Part shown: one piece after another, positions 8,881 through 18,059 of the stretch
How positions within the stretch are numbered: the first letter of the stretch is position 1
Layout of the letters: every line of letters starts with the position of its first letter
Source: GCA-2731375 sp964344935
Lineage (GTDB): Bacteria > Pseudomonadota > Alphaproteobacteria > GCA-2731375
DNA length: 64,000 nt
Reading direction: 5' to 3'
Assembly (NCBI GenBank): GCA_964344935.1
Contig: CAYFPL010000002.1
Coordinates: 682,001-746,000 of the forward strand
Translations under genes and position numbers: made by a program
Notes under the pieces: generated by a model
The model's database searches: none
What the model was told of the DNA's origin: nothing
The model's input: only the letters and a program-made list of their open reading frames with translations

Positions 8881-9576
8881 GTGATCGATCTCTATTTTTG
8901 GCCCACGCCGAACGGTCGCAAGATCGCGATCATGTTGGAAGAATGTGGCCTGGATTATCAGATTCGCGCGGTCAATATTCTGAGGGGTGAACAGTTCGAA
9001 CCGGATTTCCTCGAGATCAGCCCCAACAACCGCATCCCCGCAATCGTCGACCATGACAGTGACGGCGGTGCGACGCTGCAACTGTTTGAATCCGGCGCCA
9101 TCCTGGAATATCTGGCCGAGAAGACTGGCCAATTCATTCCTGGGGACCTGGCCGGCAAATACCGAGTACTTCAATGGCTGCACTTTCAGGTCGGCGGTAT
9201 CGGGCCTATGTTCGGGCAATGCGGGCATTTCCTTGGCTACGCGCCGGAAAAGGTCCCCTATGCTATCGCGCGATACCAGAATGAAACGAAGCGCCTCTAC
9301 GGCGTACTAGACAAGCGTCTGGCGGACGCTCCCTGTCTTGCCGGCGATTATTCCATTGCCGACATGGCGGTCTATCCCTGGATCGAGGTGCGTTGGCTGC
9401 ATGAAATCGAGATCGACGATTTCCCCCATGTGAAGCGATGGTTCGAGGCAGTTGAGGCACGGCCGGCGGTACAGCAGGCCATGGCGATCCTGAAAGACAA
9501 GGAAGTGATCGGAAACCCCAGCGAGGAAACTCGGGAAGTGTTTTTCGGTCAAAGCCAGTTGGATCAAAAACGATAA
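8881..9576 (+). CDS. Glutathione S-transferase of the YfcG/YghU (Nu-class) type
   Basis: 231 residues from a GTG start 3 bp after the preceding GST stop. The N-terminus IDLYFWPTPNGRKIAIMLEE and the segment ISPNNRIPAIVDHD followed by LFESGAILEYLAEKTG match the disulfide-bond oxidoreductase YfcG/YghU group, which binds two glutathiones and has GSH-dependent disulfide reductase activity; the Thr/Asn of TPNG are the positions used there. The C-terminal helical half carries QWLHFQVGGIGPMFGQ and YSIADMAVYPW, also typical. The assignment to this subgroup is firm; the physiological substrate is unknown. Confidence 0.88.
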   Translation: MIDLYFWPTPNGRKIAIMLEECGLDYQIRAVNILRGEQFEPDFLEISPNNRIPAIVDHDSDGGATLQLFESGAILEYLAEKTGQFIPGDLAGKYRVLQWLHFQVGGIGPMFGQCGHFLGYAPEKVPYAIARYQNETKRLYGVLDKRLADAPCLAGDYSIADMAVYPWIEVRWLHEIEIDDFPHVKRWFEAVEARPAVQQAMAILKDKEVIGNPSEETREVFFGQSQLDQKR

Positions 9577-9616
9577 AGCGCCGGCCTGGCCGTCACCATT
9601 TTTGGTCAAAATCCTG

Positions 9617-11959
9617 TCAATCAGCAGGTGTCCGTTCGGAAGCATCCCTGATCGTCCGCCAAAGGCGTTCCGGCGTGATGGGCATGGGTATATCCTCGAT
9701 ACCCAATGGAGATAAGGCATCCAGCACGGCAGAGGTCAAACAGGCGAGGGCGCCGACGGTACCCGCCTCGCCCGCCCCTTTGACGCCGAGTGGATTGCGG
9801 GGGCTGGGTACGCCGTTCGTCTCGATCTCGAAGAAGGGCACATCGTCCGCCCGCGGCATGACATAGTCCATAAAGGATCCAGTCAGCACCTGGCCGTCGT
9901 CATCCCAACGGATTTCCTCGCCAAGGACATGGCCCGCCCCTTGCGCGATGCCACCGTGTAACTGGCCCTTCAGCAAAAGTGGATTAAGTACGGTGCCAAC
10001 GTCGTCCACGGCGACATAGCGCAGAATGCGGAAGATTCCAGTCTCTGGCTCGATCTCGATTTCCGCCACATGACAGGCGTTCGGAAAGGTCGGCCCCTGG
10101 GGCTTGAAGGTCGCAAATTCAGCGAGGCCGCTATCCATGTCCGGTGGCAGGGCGACCGGGTCGAACGCCAGGGCGGCGACCTCACGGATATCGAGCGCCC
10201 GGTCGGTTCCGGCGACGACAAAACGCCCATCGGCAAATTCAATGTCCTGTTCCGCCGTCTCCAACTTGTGGGCAGCGATCCGGCGGCCCTTTTCGACGAT
10301 CTTTTCAGCCGCGCGCAGGAGTGCCGCACTACCCAGGCCCGAAACGCGGGAACCACCGGTGCCATGACCATAAGCAACCAGATCCGTATCGCCCTGGACG
10401 TATCGAATGGCCTCGAATTCAAGGCTGAGTCGTTCAGAAATCAACTGCTTGAACACAGTTTCATGTCCCTGGCCGTGGGAATGGGTCCCCATCAAGACGG
10501 TCACATTGCCCTGACGGTCAAAGCGGATTTCGCCGCCTTCGTCGAACATACCGGCGGATGGCTCGATGGCATTTGCAATCCCCAAGCCACGCAACCGTCC
10601 CGATTGTGAAGATTCTGCCCGGCGCGCTTCAAAGCCCGCGGCGTCGGCCATCGCGAGGGCTTGATTCATGTTGCGCTCGAACTCCCCACAATCGTAGTTG
10701 TAGGCAAGCGGCGTCTGATAAGGCATGGCAGTGGGCGGTATCATGTTGATACGCCGCATTGCCACTCGGTCAATTTCCATTTCCCGCGCGGCCTTGTCGA
10801 TGATCTGTTCTATCAGCGATGTCGCCTCTGGCCGCCCGGCGCCCCGCACAGGGCCAGTCGGACCGGTGTTGGTGAAAACGCCCGTCACCCGAGCGTGGAT
10901 CGCCGCCGTGGAATAGACACCCGCCACACCGGCGAGATTACCGAATGATGGCAATGGCCCGAAGTTGGACAGATAGGCGCCCATATTGCCGACCACATTC
11001 ACCCGCAGACCAAGGAAACGGCCATCACCATCCAGGGCCAGTTCCCCAGTCATGAAGAAATCACGGGCCTGTTCGTCCAGGATGCCGTCCGATCGCTCGT
11101 TGACCCATTTTACGGGCCGGCCAAGCTGCCGCGCCGCCCAAAGAACCAATGGCATTTCGGGGAATATCGAGGCCCGCAAACCGAACGAGCCACCCATGTC
11201 AGGACTGACGATACGAACGCGGCTCTCCGGCACGCCGAGCACCGCCTCCGCCAGCCAGCCGCGGATATCGTGAGGAAACTGGTTGCCGGAATAGAGGGTG
11301 TAACGATCTTCGAAGGCATCGTAGGCTCCCAATGCCGCCCGCGGCTCCATCGCATTGATGGCAACCCGCGGCATTGGCAATTCAATGCGCGTAATGTGAT
11401 GCGCGGCCGCGAAGGCCCCGTCTGTCGCGGCCCCATCGCCCATTTCAAGCTGGAAACAGATATTGTCGGCACAATCCTCCCACACCGCCGGTGTATCCGA
11501 TGCCATGGCGGTACGGGTATCCGTGTTGACAGGCAACGGATCGTAGTCGATCTCGACCAACTCAGCGGCATCGCGCGCCTGCTCTCTCGTCTCTGCCACG
11601 ATGAAAGCAACGTAATCACCGACAAAGGCAACCTTGTCCTGCACCAACGCGGGGCGTTGGGGCTGAAACATCTCGCTGCCGTCCGGACGCTGCAATGGCA
11701 TGGCTTTGGCGGCAAAGCACGGCATACCGCCGAGCCCGGCAGCACGGACATCAGCGCCGGTATATACCGCCAACACGCCGGCTGCGGCGCGGGCGGCATC
11801 TGCATCAATTGACCGGATCCGGGCATGGGCGTAGGGCGAACGGAGGAGATAGCCATATGCCTGTCCGGCCAGGTTGATATCGTCTGAATACCTTCCGCCG
11901 CCCAGCAATAGCCGCTTGTCTTCCTCTCGCGTTGCCGGTTGGCCAATGCCAAATCTCAT
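9617..11959 (-). CDS. Xanthine dehydrogenase family molybdopterin-binding subunit (CoxL/aldehyde oxidase type)
   Basis: 780 residues from the ATG at 11959 (an in-frame ATG at 12025 adds 22 residues with no similarity to the family). The start MRFGIGQPATREEDKRLLLG GGRY is typical of CoxL-like large subunits. The molybdopterin-binding segments are present: GGSFGLRASIFPE, GPVRGAGRPEA, and GVKGAGEAGTVG, whose Glu is the conserved catalytic base. The CoxL active-site loop with the Cys that binds copper (AYRCSFR) is not present, so this is not CO dehydrogenase but a form-II-like hydroxylase of unknown substrate. The iron-sulfur and FAD subunits normally encoded beside it are missing from the window. 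Confidence 0.88.
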   Translation of the reverse strand: MRFGIGQPATREEDKRLLLGGGRYSDDINLAGQAYGYLLRSPYAHARIRSIDADAARAAAGVLAVYTGADVRAAGLGGMPCFAAKAMPLQRPDGSEMFQPQRPALVQDKVAFVGDYVAFIVAETREQARDAAELVEIDYDPLPVNTDTRTAMASDTPAVWEDCADNICFQLEMGDGAATDGAFAAAHHITRIELPMPRVAINAMEPRAALGAYDAFEDRYTLYSGNQFPHDIRGWLAEAVLGVPESRVRIVSPDMGGSFGLRASIFPEMPLVLWAARQLGRPVKWVNERSDGILDEQARDFFMTGELALDGDGRFLGLRVNVVGNMGAYLSNFGPLPSFGNLAGVAGVYSTAAIHARVTGVFTNTGPTGPVRGAGRPEATSLIEQIIDKAAREMEIDRVAMRRINMIPPTAMPYQTPLAYNYDCGEFERNMNQALAMADAAGFEARRAESSQSGRLRGLGIANAIEPSAGMFDEGGEIRFDRQGNVTVLMGTHSHGQGHETVFKQLISERLSLEFEAIRYVQGDTDLVAYGHGTGGSRVSGLGSAALLRAAEKIVEKGRRIAAHKLETAEQDIEFADGRFVVAGTDRALDIREVAALAFDPVALPPDMDSGLAEFATFKPQGPTFPNACHVAEIEIEPETGIFRILRYVAVDDVGTVLNPLLLKGQLHGGIAQGAGHVLGEEIRWDDDGQVLTGSFMDYVMPRADDVPFFEIETNGVPSPRNPLGVKGAGEAGTVGALACLTSAVLDALSPLGIEDIPMPITPERLWRTIRDASERTPAD

Positions 11960-12268
11960 ATTAGTGCCGTCCTCAAACCAATTTTCTTGCTTCGCGCCGT
12001 CAATCCTTTTGTGCCGGCGCGGCAAGGCAGAATGTTTCGGTTTCCTGAATTATCGAAACAATTCGCCGTCTCTATCAATATCTGAGACGAAGGGCGCCAA
12101 CCTTTCAACATTTATCGTTGCATGAAGCATTAACCCGCCGTAATTGATTAGAATGACCTTATATTCTCCGGTGGTGCACCGACGAATACGTGTTAGGGTT
12201 CAGTAGGTCTGCAGCCAACTTGCAGATAACAATTTTGGCGCTATTTACATTCGTGGAATTGTTTTCAC
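11960..12268. promoter_or_regulatory. Divergent 309 bp intergenic region
   Basis: Holds the promoters of the leftward hydroxylase gene and the rightward PAS_5 gene. It is noticeably richer in A+T around 12050-12260 than the flanks. I see no gene, no strong hairpin and no operator I can name; a TTGATTAGAATGACCTTATAT stretch near 12145-12166 could be promoter-like but is weak. Confidence 0.3.
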
Positions 12269-12766
12269 TTGGCTGACAAACCTGGCTTCGACTTCTCCTT
12301 CATACTTGATCCTAGCCTGGAAAGTCTGGATGCAGAAATCCTGCGCGAACTGTTTCAGTTCTGGCGGCGCCTGCGCGGTGATAGGACGCTGCCCTCGCGC
12401 ACTGACTTCCGTCCCGAGACGCTGCCGAAGAACCTGATCGCCTCTTTGGCTCTGGCCGACGTCATCCCTGGCGACGTCATGGATTTCCAATGGCGCGTGA
12501 TCGGCACGGAAATAACCAGTGCCATGGGTAGGGATATCACCGGGCGATATTTCTCCGACGTTTACGGCAGTGGTCGGCGCGATCTGGTGACGCCCACTTT
12601 CCAACATATCGCGGAACAGAAATTGCCCCTGCGCTGGCATGGCAATGCAAAATTCGCCGACAAAAGCTGGGTCGAGTTCGAGGCACTAGGACTACCCTTG
12701 TCCGATGACGACAGCGCAGTGAACAAGATCCTCGTTGGGTTTGCTTTCGAGCACCACGTAGAATGA
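12269..12766 (+). CDS. PAS_5-type single PAS domain protein
   Basis: 165 residues from a TTG start; no ATG is available upstream in frame. The central region DFQWRVIGTEITSAMGRDITGRYF is the signature of the alphaproteobacterial PAS_5 family (PF07310), preceded by a helical segment ELFQFWRRLRGDR that family members share. There is no output domain, so it may act as a small sensor that binds a partner, or as a structural PAS. The neighbours (molybdenum hydroxylase divergent, acyl-CoA ligase downstream) do not show its role. Confidence 0.75.
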   Translation: MADKPGFDFSFILDPSLESLDAEILRELFQFWRRLRGDRTLPSRTDFRPETLPKNLIASLALADVIPGDVMDFQWRVIGTEITSAMGRDITGRYFSDVYGSGRRDLVTPTFQHIAEQKLPLRWHGNAKFADKSWVEFEALGLPLSDDDSAVNKILVGFAFEHHVE

Positions 12767-12929
12767 CGCCGTCTTAGACCGTGCCGGGTCATATCGACCA
12801 CCGCGGCCGTGACGACGGACGACCAGGACAGTATCGAGCGGCCAACGATCCGACCGGCCTTCCCCGGTCCAGCCGTCGGGCGGGGTGTGCTAGAGTGTGC
12901 TTTTCCCAGTCTTCCCAGGCAAACAGACA

Positions 12930-14477
12930 ATGAACCTAGGACTGACCTTGACGCAAGCGGCCATTCGCTGGCCTGACAAGACGGCGCTGGTATTCGAAGG
13001 CCGGCGGTGGAGCTACAGACAGTGGAACCGGGAGGTTAACAAGGCCGCCAATGCATTTATGGGTCTGGGCATCGGCCGGGGCGACCGGGTTGCGTTTCTG
13101 ACCTGGAATCTGCCGGAACAGGTCACTGCGTTTTATGGCCTGTTGAAGATCGGCGGCGTACCTGTACCCATAAACTACCGTCTGGCCGCCAACGAAATCA
13201 GATACATCGTCGATAATTGCGGTGCCCGGATATTCGTCTTCGAGGAAGCGCTGCGGGAACCGGTGATGGCGATTAAGGACGACTTAGCAACGGTCGAACG
13301 TCTGGTCTATATCGGCATCAGCCCGGAAGGGGACGAACTGCCCTTCGAAGTCTTCCTTTCGGGCGCCTCGGACCGGGAACCCCCGGTGGGCGCCGGCCTC
13401 GATGACATGGCCTTCATCATGTACACCTCCGGCACCACTGGATTGCCCAAAGGTGTTGTACGCACCCACCAGGCGGAATTGTTCGGGGCCATGATCATGG
13501 CCCTGGAATGCGATTTCCAGCACGACGACAGCATCCTGAACAACAAGCCGCTGTTCCATATCGCGCAACTGCAATTGCAGTTTCTGCCCTTCGTCATGCT
13601 GGGCGGCACGAATGTGCTGACCCGCGGCTTCGATATCGACGAAACCCTGGGCCTTGTTGAGGCCGAGCGCCTTACCTGCCTGCACGGGGTGCCGACGCAG
13701 ATGGTCATGATGGCTCAGGCCGATCTGTCAAAATACGACCTCTCCAGCCTGCAATGCGGCTTCTATGGCGGCCAAACCCTGGCCGACGACATCACCCGCA
13801 CTTGCATGGCCCTGTTCCCGAAATCCTTCCTGAACGTCTATGGCTTCACCGAAGGTCTGACAACAACCGCCTGCGACTACCGCCGCCACCCGGACAAACT
13901 TGGCAGCGTTGGCAAGGCGGCAGTAAGCATGGAAGTGCGGATTATCAAGGCAGATGCCGGATCCGCCGACGATGTCGCCGCCCCCGGCGAAGAAGGCGAG
14001 TTGATCGCCCGCGGTCCTTCCATCATGAAGGAATACTTCTGCCTGCCAGAACGCACCGCTACCGCCCTGCGGGACGGCTGGTACCATTCAGGCGACGCCG
14101 CCTTCGCCGACGACGAAGGCTTCATTACCGTGAAGGGGCGTATGGATCATACCATCAAGAGCGGCGGCGAGAACGTGCATCCCTCGGAAGTGGAGAACCT
14201 GCTGTTCGATCATCCCGCCATCGCCGATGTAGCCGTGGTCGGGCTGCCGAGCCGCAAATGGGGCGAGGTGGTCTGTGCCGCCGTGATCGCAAAGGTGCCG
14301 GATCTGAAGGCGGAGGCCCTGGATCGGTTTTGCCTTGAGAGCGCTGATCTGGCCAGCTTCAAGCGGCCGCGTCGCTATTTCTTCGTCGATGAGATCCCTT
14401 CCAACTCCACAGGCAAGGTGGAACGGGGCAAGCTGAAGGATAAATTAAGCGGGCTGCTCGACAGCCCTCTCGACTAG
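12930..14477 (+). CDS. Acyl-CoA synthetase / AMP-dependent ligase
   Basis: 515 residues from the ATG at 12930; an upstream in-frame start at 12897 adds 11 unrelated residues. The ATP-binding P-loop MYTSGTTGLPKGV is intact, followed by NVYGFTEG (motif A5 region), the hinge region WYHSGDAAFADDEGFITVKGR, and the catalytic Lys near the C-terminus in PSNSTGKVERG. It activates a carboxylic acid to the acyl-adenylate and then the CoA thioester. It faces the MaoC/RidA operon tail to tail with 9 bp between stops, so the two units may serve the same pathway. Substrate unknown. Confidence 0.9.
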   Translation: MNLGLTLTQAAIRWPDKTALVFEGRRWSYRQWNREVNKAANAFMGLGIGRGDRVAFLTWNLPEQVTAFYGLLKIGGVPVPINYRLAANEIRYIVDNCGARIFVFEEALREPVMAIKDDLATVERLVYIGISPEGDELPFEVFLSGASDREPPVGAGLDDMAFIMYTSGTTGLPKGVVRTHQAELFGAMIMALECDFQHDDSILNNKPLFHIAQLQLQFLPFVMLGGTNVLTRGFDIDETLGLVEAERLTCLHGVPTQMVMMAQADLSKYDLSSLQCGFYGGQTLADDITRTCMALFPKSFLNVYGFTEGLTTTACDYRRHPDKLGSVGKAAVSMEVRIIKADAGSADDVAAPGEEGELIARGPSIMKEYFCLPERTATALRDGWYHSGDAAFADDEGFITVKGRMDHTIKSGGENVHPSEVENLLFDHPAIADVAVVGLPSRKWGEVVCAAVIAKVPDLKAEALDRFCLESADLASFKRPRRYFFVDEIPSNSTGKVERGKLKDKLSGLLDSPLD

Positions 14478-14482
14478 AAGAC

Positions 14483-14499
14483 CCGGCTAGGAAAGCCGG
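14483..14499. terminator. Small hairpin between convergent gene ends
   Basis: Inverted repeat CCGGCT-AGGAA-AGCCGG lies at the meeting point of the rightward acyl-CoA ligase and the leftward MaoC-like gene and overlaps the stop of the latter. Six-base perfect arms with a five-base loop; there is no long T-run on either side, so a terminator role is only suggested by position. Confidence 0.35.
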
Positions 14500-14906
14500 C
14501 TTGCCTCGGTCGTCGCCTCGGCAATGACCACATCGCCCTTTAGGATGCGTTGGCTGATGATGACGACGCCGTCCCCGCGCACTTCGGCGACCGTCCCTTC
14601 CGTTTGCAGGCTGTCGCCGGCAAAGGCCATGGCGCGCATGCGGAAGCTTTGCTTTTGTATGAACCATTTGGCACCCAGCCACGAGACCACCTGCTTGGCG
14701 AACAGGGCGCCATAGATTTGGCCGTCGATCACGGGCGCATGCAGGCCCATGTCCTCGGCGAATGCCTGGTCGTGATGCAAACGGTGCCAATCCCAAGTCG
14801 CGCCGGCATACATCACCAGGTTCGTCGAAGAGACGGTCCGTTCCTGGACGGGCAGGGCTTCGCCTTGCCGTACTTCGGTCACCGCCTTTCCAAAATCCGT
14901 CATCAT
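14487..14906 (-). CDS. MaoC-like hydratase half (C-terminal hot-dog type)
   Basis: 139 residues from the ATG at 14906, which overlaps the upstream stop as ATGA. The sequence MYAGATWDWHRLHHDQAFAEDMG carries the hydratase-2 motif with Asp and His residues (D-x-x-x-x-H), then APVIDGQIYGALFAKQV and a C-terminal strand pair. MaoC-fold halves of this type pair with a FAS1-like half to form one (R)-enoyl-CoA hydratase heterodimer. The upstream gene encodes exactly such a partner, so this is probably the catalytic half of a 2-subunit dehydratase acting on a CoA thioester. Confidence 0.82.
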   Translation of the reverse strand: MMTDFGKAVTEVRQGEALPVQERTVSSTNLVMYAGATWDWHRLHHDQAFAEDMGLHAPVIDGQIYGALFAKQVVSWLGAKWFIQKQSFRMRAMAFAGDSLQTEGTVAEVRGDGVVIISQRILKGDVVIAEATTEASRLS

Positions 14907-15406
14907 GCATCCGCCAAAGGCTGATAGACGGTGGTTTCCCGGTTCACGGCGACGAGCTCGTCGTCGGCGTCGCAATACCGCGCCACCGTGGTCACGAAAA
15001 GCTGCGTGCCGCCGGCAGAACGCCGCCGTTCAACTATGTCTTCCAAAGTCCAGGTCACCGAAATTCGATCGCTGGGTAGAATGGGGCGGAGGAACTCGTA
15101 GTCATTGCCGGCCCTGATCATGCGGCATCCTTCAATGGGCAGATCCCAGGAATGGCCCATGTAACCGTTCTCGTCAGGTTCGCCGTGGGCATATTGACAG
15201 GTCTCCACCACGAAAGTGGGCGGCGCGATGAGCGAGGGATAGCCCGCCGCACGGGCGAATTCATCATCCTGGTAGAGAGGATTCTCATCGTCGATGGCCA
15301 GGGCGAAATACCTAATCGAGGCACGGCCCAGTTCCTCGCGAGCTATGTAGCGAACTTCCCGACCGATCCAGGATTTCAGCTCGTCCGTCAGCAGGGCGGC
15401 GGTCAT
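14903..15406 (-). CDS. FAS1-like dehydratase (MaoC N-terminal) half
   Basis: 167 residues. The segment SIRYFALAIDDENPLYQDDEFARAAGYPSLIAPPTF is the hallmark of FAS1-like dehydratase domains (MaoC_dehydrat_N, PF13452). C-terminal IRAGNDYEFLRPILPSDRISVTWTLEDIVER completes the hot-dog fold. This half normally lacks the catalytic Asp/His dyad and complements a MaoC half, which is the next gene (4 bp overlap). The 5' end overlaps the RidA-fusion stop by 4 bp, so three genes are translated as one coupled unit. Confidence 0.85.
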   Translation of the reverse strand: MTAALLTDELKSWIGREVRYIAREELGRASIRYFALAIDDENPLYQDDEFARAAGYPSLIAPPTFVVETCQYAHGEPDENGYMGHSWDLPIEGCRMIRAGNDYEFLRPILPSDRISVTWTLEDIVERRRSAGGTQLFVTTVARYCDADDELVAVNRETTVYQPLADA

Positions 15407-16539
15407 GAACCCTCCAGCACCGCAAAGGCATCGACCTCGATCTGCATGTCGTCCCGCAACAGCCTATCGCAGATCAAGCCTGTCGCCGCCGGATACGGTT
15501 TTGCGAGCTGTTCCGACCGCAAGCCTCCGACTTCGCGGTAACGGGGCAGCGCCGCCGGCGTGATGTATTCTATGGTCTTCACCATACTCTCAACACTCCC
15601 GCCCGCCGCCGAGAGCACCTTCAGAATATTTTCGTAGGTGTATCGGGCCTGGGCTACCACGTCGCCGCCATGTTCCAGTGCGCCTGTTTCAGGATTGATG
15701 GCACCCTGGCCGGAGAGATAAAGGGACCGGCCGGCCTTTACCCCGGGGCTGTAGGTCAATTTCTCGTAGCGCTGCCAGCCTGGGTTGACCGCCTGGGGCA
15801 TTTCGCGGGCCGCGATGAAATCACATTGGATCAGGGCGTCCGGATGCAGCAGCCGGGGCATGATGATACCGGTCGCGGCCGGATAGACCGGGCCTAAATG
15901 GGCACGTCGGACATCCGCCGTCGCCTTGTATTCGGCCAGCGATGCCGGAGTGACATAGTCCACGGTCTTGACGACATGTGTGAAATCCAGGCCGAGAGCC
16001 GCCAATGTCTTGCCCGCAGTTTCGAAAATGGCCTGGGTTTGGGCCGCAACATCGCCTGCCCCAATGACCCTGCCGCCGTCATCAACCGGCTGAACGGTCG
16101 CGAGAAACACGCCGCCGGCCTGCTTCGGAGTGGTGTCCTGGACGGTCACTTCGATTTCGATCAATGCCTCCGGCCTGAGCAGGGCGCCGACAGGGACCGT
16201 GTTGATTACGGGAGCATGACCCTTGAAGGTTTCCGCCCTCACGCCAGCGGCTTCGCTATAGCGATCGATACCTTCTGGACGGACATATTCGACGATCCGG
16301 GCGACATCGCCATAAGACTTTCCAGCCGCCTCCAATATGGCGCCGATTTTGGCATAGGCTGTCTTGGTCTGATGCGCCATGCCGCCGCGAATGACAATGC
16401 GGCCAGCTTCCGGATCATATTCAGAGGCGGTGTGTCCCGATAGATAGACCCCTTCGCCCGCCGCGATGCCCAAGGAGAACGAGTATTTGGAGTAGTCGTA
16501 CCAGGGATATTCGCTGGGCGAGACAGCTTGGAACGCCAT
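15403..16539 (-). CDS. Triple RidA/YjgF/Rid-family fusion protein
   Basis: 378 residues built of three consecutive Rid domains: about 1-135, 140-245 and 253-376. Each repeats the same order of elements: a strand with (V/F)YLSG or equivalent, an A-Q-T..-(Y/I)..I helix, the V-(V/M)-(K/E)-x-(V/I)-(E/D)-Y-(V/I) strand, and a final strand with (P)DALI or DDMQIEVD. In domains 2 and 3 the active-site Arg of RidA imine deaminases is Ala (PAATG at 220-224 and 350-354), and domain 1 also lacks it. So a Rid-fold oligomer within one chain, with no deaminase residues. ATG start at 16539 follows GGAGAG at good spacing. First gene of an operon with two MaoC-like halves. Confidence 0.88.
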   Translation of the reverse strand: MAFQAVSPSEYPWYDYSKYSFSLGIAAGEGVYLSGHTASEYDPEAGRIVIRGGMAHQTKTAYAKIGAILEAAGKSYGDVARIVEYVRPEGIDRYSEAAGVRAETFKGHAPVINTVPVGALLRPEALIEIEVTVQDTTPKQAGGVFLATVQPVDDGGRVIGAGDVAAQTQAIFETAGKTLAALGLDFTHVVKTVDYVTPASLAEYKATADVRRAHLGPVYPAATGIIMPRLLHPDALIQCDFIAAREMPQAVNPGWQRYEKLTYSPGVKAGRSLYLSGQGAINPETGALEHGGDVVAQARYTYENILKVLSAAGGSVESMVKTIEYITPAALPRYREVGGLRSEQLAKPYPAATGLICDRLLRDDMQIEVDAFAVLEGS

Positions 16540-16676
16540 GGCTCTCTCCGTTGATCATGGATCGATGATACTATTTTCAACAGATATCAAACCGCACCAC
16601 GGGGCGGGGCGGCCGTCAACGGCATTCTTCGCCCATGCGCCATATGGACAATGTTACGGCAATAGGAGGCGACATC

Positions 16677-18059
16677 ATGCAACAGGGTAACCCAACCTCT
16701 CTGCGGGTACGGGACCCAGGAATTGCAGCGCTTTTCGAGCAGGACGCCCGCTGGCAGGCATGGCTAGATGTGGAAGCGGCCCTGGCACGGGCAGAAGCCG
16801 AACTGGACATGATCCCGGCCGATGCAGCGGAAGAAATCATAGGAAAATGTGATCTCAGCCTGTTCGACAGGGATCGCCTTGTGGAGGGCTTCCAACGTAC
16901 CGGGCACAGCCTTGTGCCCCTGGTTTGGGAACTCTCGCGCCTGTGCGAAGGCGATGCCGGCAACTATGTACATTGGGGTGCGACCACACAGAACATCACC
17001 CAGACCGGCGATCTGCTGCAATTGCGCAAGGCACACCGGATCTTCCTGGGGCAAGTAGGCCACATCCTCACCGCCCTGGCGGACCTGGCGGAACGTAGCA
17101 AGGACATGGCCCTGCCTGGACGCACACATGGACAGCATGCGGTGCCGGCCACCTATGGTTTGAAAGTGGCGGTCTGGATCGATGAATTCGCCCGCCATGT
17201 GGAACGCCTTGAGCAATGCGAACCCCGGGTGTTCCAAGCGCTGTTGGGCGGCGCGGCGGGCACCGTCGCCTCCTTCGGCGAGCGGGGCCTGGAGGTGCAG
17301 GCCCGGTTGGCGGCGCATCTGGACATGCCGGCCATGGCCGTGCCGGCGCGCAGCATCATGGATCATCTGTCGGAACACATCATGGTGCTGGCCCTGCTGG
17401 CGGCCAGTTGCGGCAAGTTCGCCCACGAGATCTATACCGGTATGAAACAGGAATTCGGCGAGGTAGAGGAACCGATCTCCCCCGGCACAGTAGGCAGTTC
17501 CACCATGCCGCAGAAACGTAATCCGCATCTATCCCAGGACGTCATGGCCTACGGCGCACAGATCCGCACCATGGTGCCCTTGGCGCTCGAGGCGGTGATG
17601 ACCGAGCATGAGGCCAACCGGCAGACGTCGTTGATGATGCGGCACGCCCAGAACCAGGTCTGTATCCTACTAGGCGACACCCTGGAGCGGGTGCGGGTGC
17701 TGGCGGAGGGCCTGGTGCTGCGGCCGGAACGCATGCGCGCCAACCTAGATCTTTCCGGCGGCTTGATCATGGGGGAACCCATCATGCTGGCCCTGGGCGA
17801 ATATGTGGGCCGGCAGGAGGCCCACGACATCGTCTATGATGCAGCCCAGGCGGCGGCCGAAAGTGAGGTTAGTTTTGCCGATCTGTTGGCCGCCGATAGC
17901 CGTATCACCAGTCATCTCTCTCCCGACGACATCAACACTCTGTTGGATCCCACCCGGTACACGGGCCTTTGCGCCCGCTTGGCGGAAGAACAAGCTGCCA
18001 GGGCCCGCGACATCGCGCACCGTCTCACAGACAGCGAATCTTTGTCCGCGTCGCGGTAG
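16677..18059 (+). CDS. Fumarase/aspartase superfamily lyase (CMLE or adenylosuccinate-lyase-like)
   Basis: 460 residues from the ATG at 16677, chosen because AGGAGG lies seven to eight bases upstream; in-frame ATGs at 16635 and 16644 have no ribosome site. The superfamily signature GSSTMPQKRNPH (Ser in the flexible catalytic loop) is present, plus the conserved HGQHAVPATYG and GATTQNITQTGD. The C-terminal domain LDLSGGLIMGEPIMLALGEYVGRQEAHD resembles 3-carboxy-cis,cis-muconate cycloisomerase and adenylosuccinate lyase C-termini. No purine gene is near, so a catabolic C-N or C-O lyase or cycloisomerase is more likely than PurB. It is divergent from the RidA operon. Confidence 0.82.
   Translation: MQQGNPTSLRVRDPGIAALFEQDARWQAWLDVEAALARAEAELDMIPADAAEEIIGKCDLSLFDRDRLVEGFQRTGHSLVPLVWELSRLCEGDAGNYVHWGATTQNITQTGDLLQLRKAHRIFLGQVGHILTALADLAERSKDMALPGRTHGQHAVPATYGLKVAVWIDEFARHVERLEQCEPRVFQALLGGAAGTVASFGERGLEVQARLAAHLDMPAMAVPARSIMDHLSEHIMVLALLAASCGKFAHEIYTGMKQEFGEVEEPISPGTVGSSTMPQKRNPHLSQDVMAYGAQIRTMVPLALEAVMTEHEANRQTSLMMRHAQNQVCILLGDTLERVRVLAEGLVLRPERMRANLDLSGGLIMGEPIMLALGEYVGRQEAHDIVYDAAQAAAESEVSFADLLAADSRITSHLSPDDINTLLDPTRYTGLCARLAEEQAARARDIAHRLTDSESLSASR

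Noticed and set aside
9617..11959. Carbon monoxide dehydrogenase CoxL
   Set aside because: The AYRCSFR copper loop is missing, as are CoxM and CoxS.
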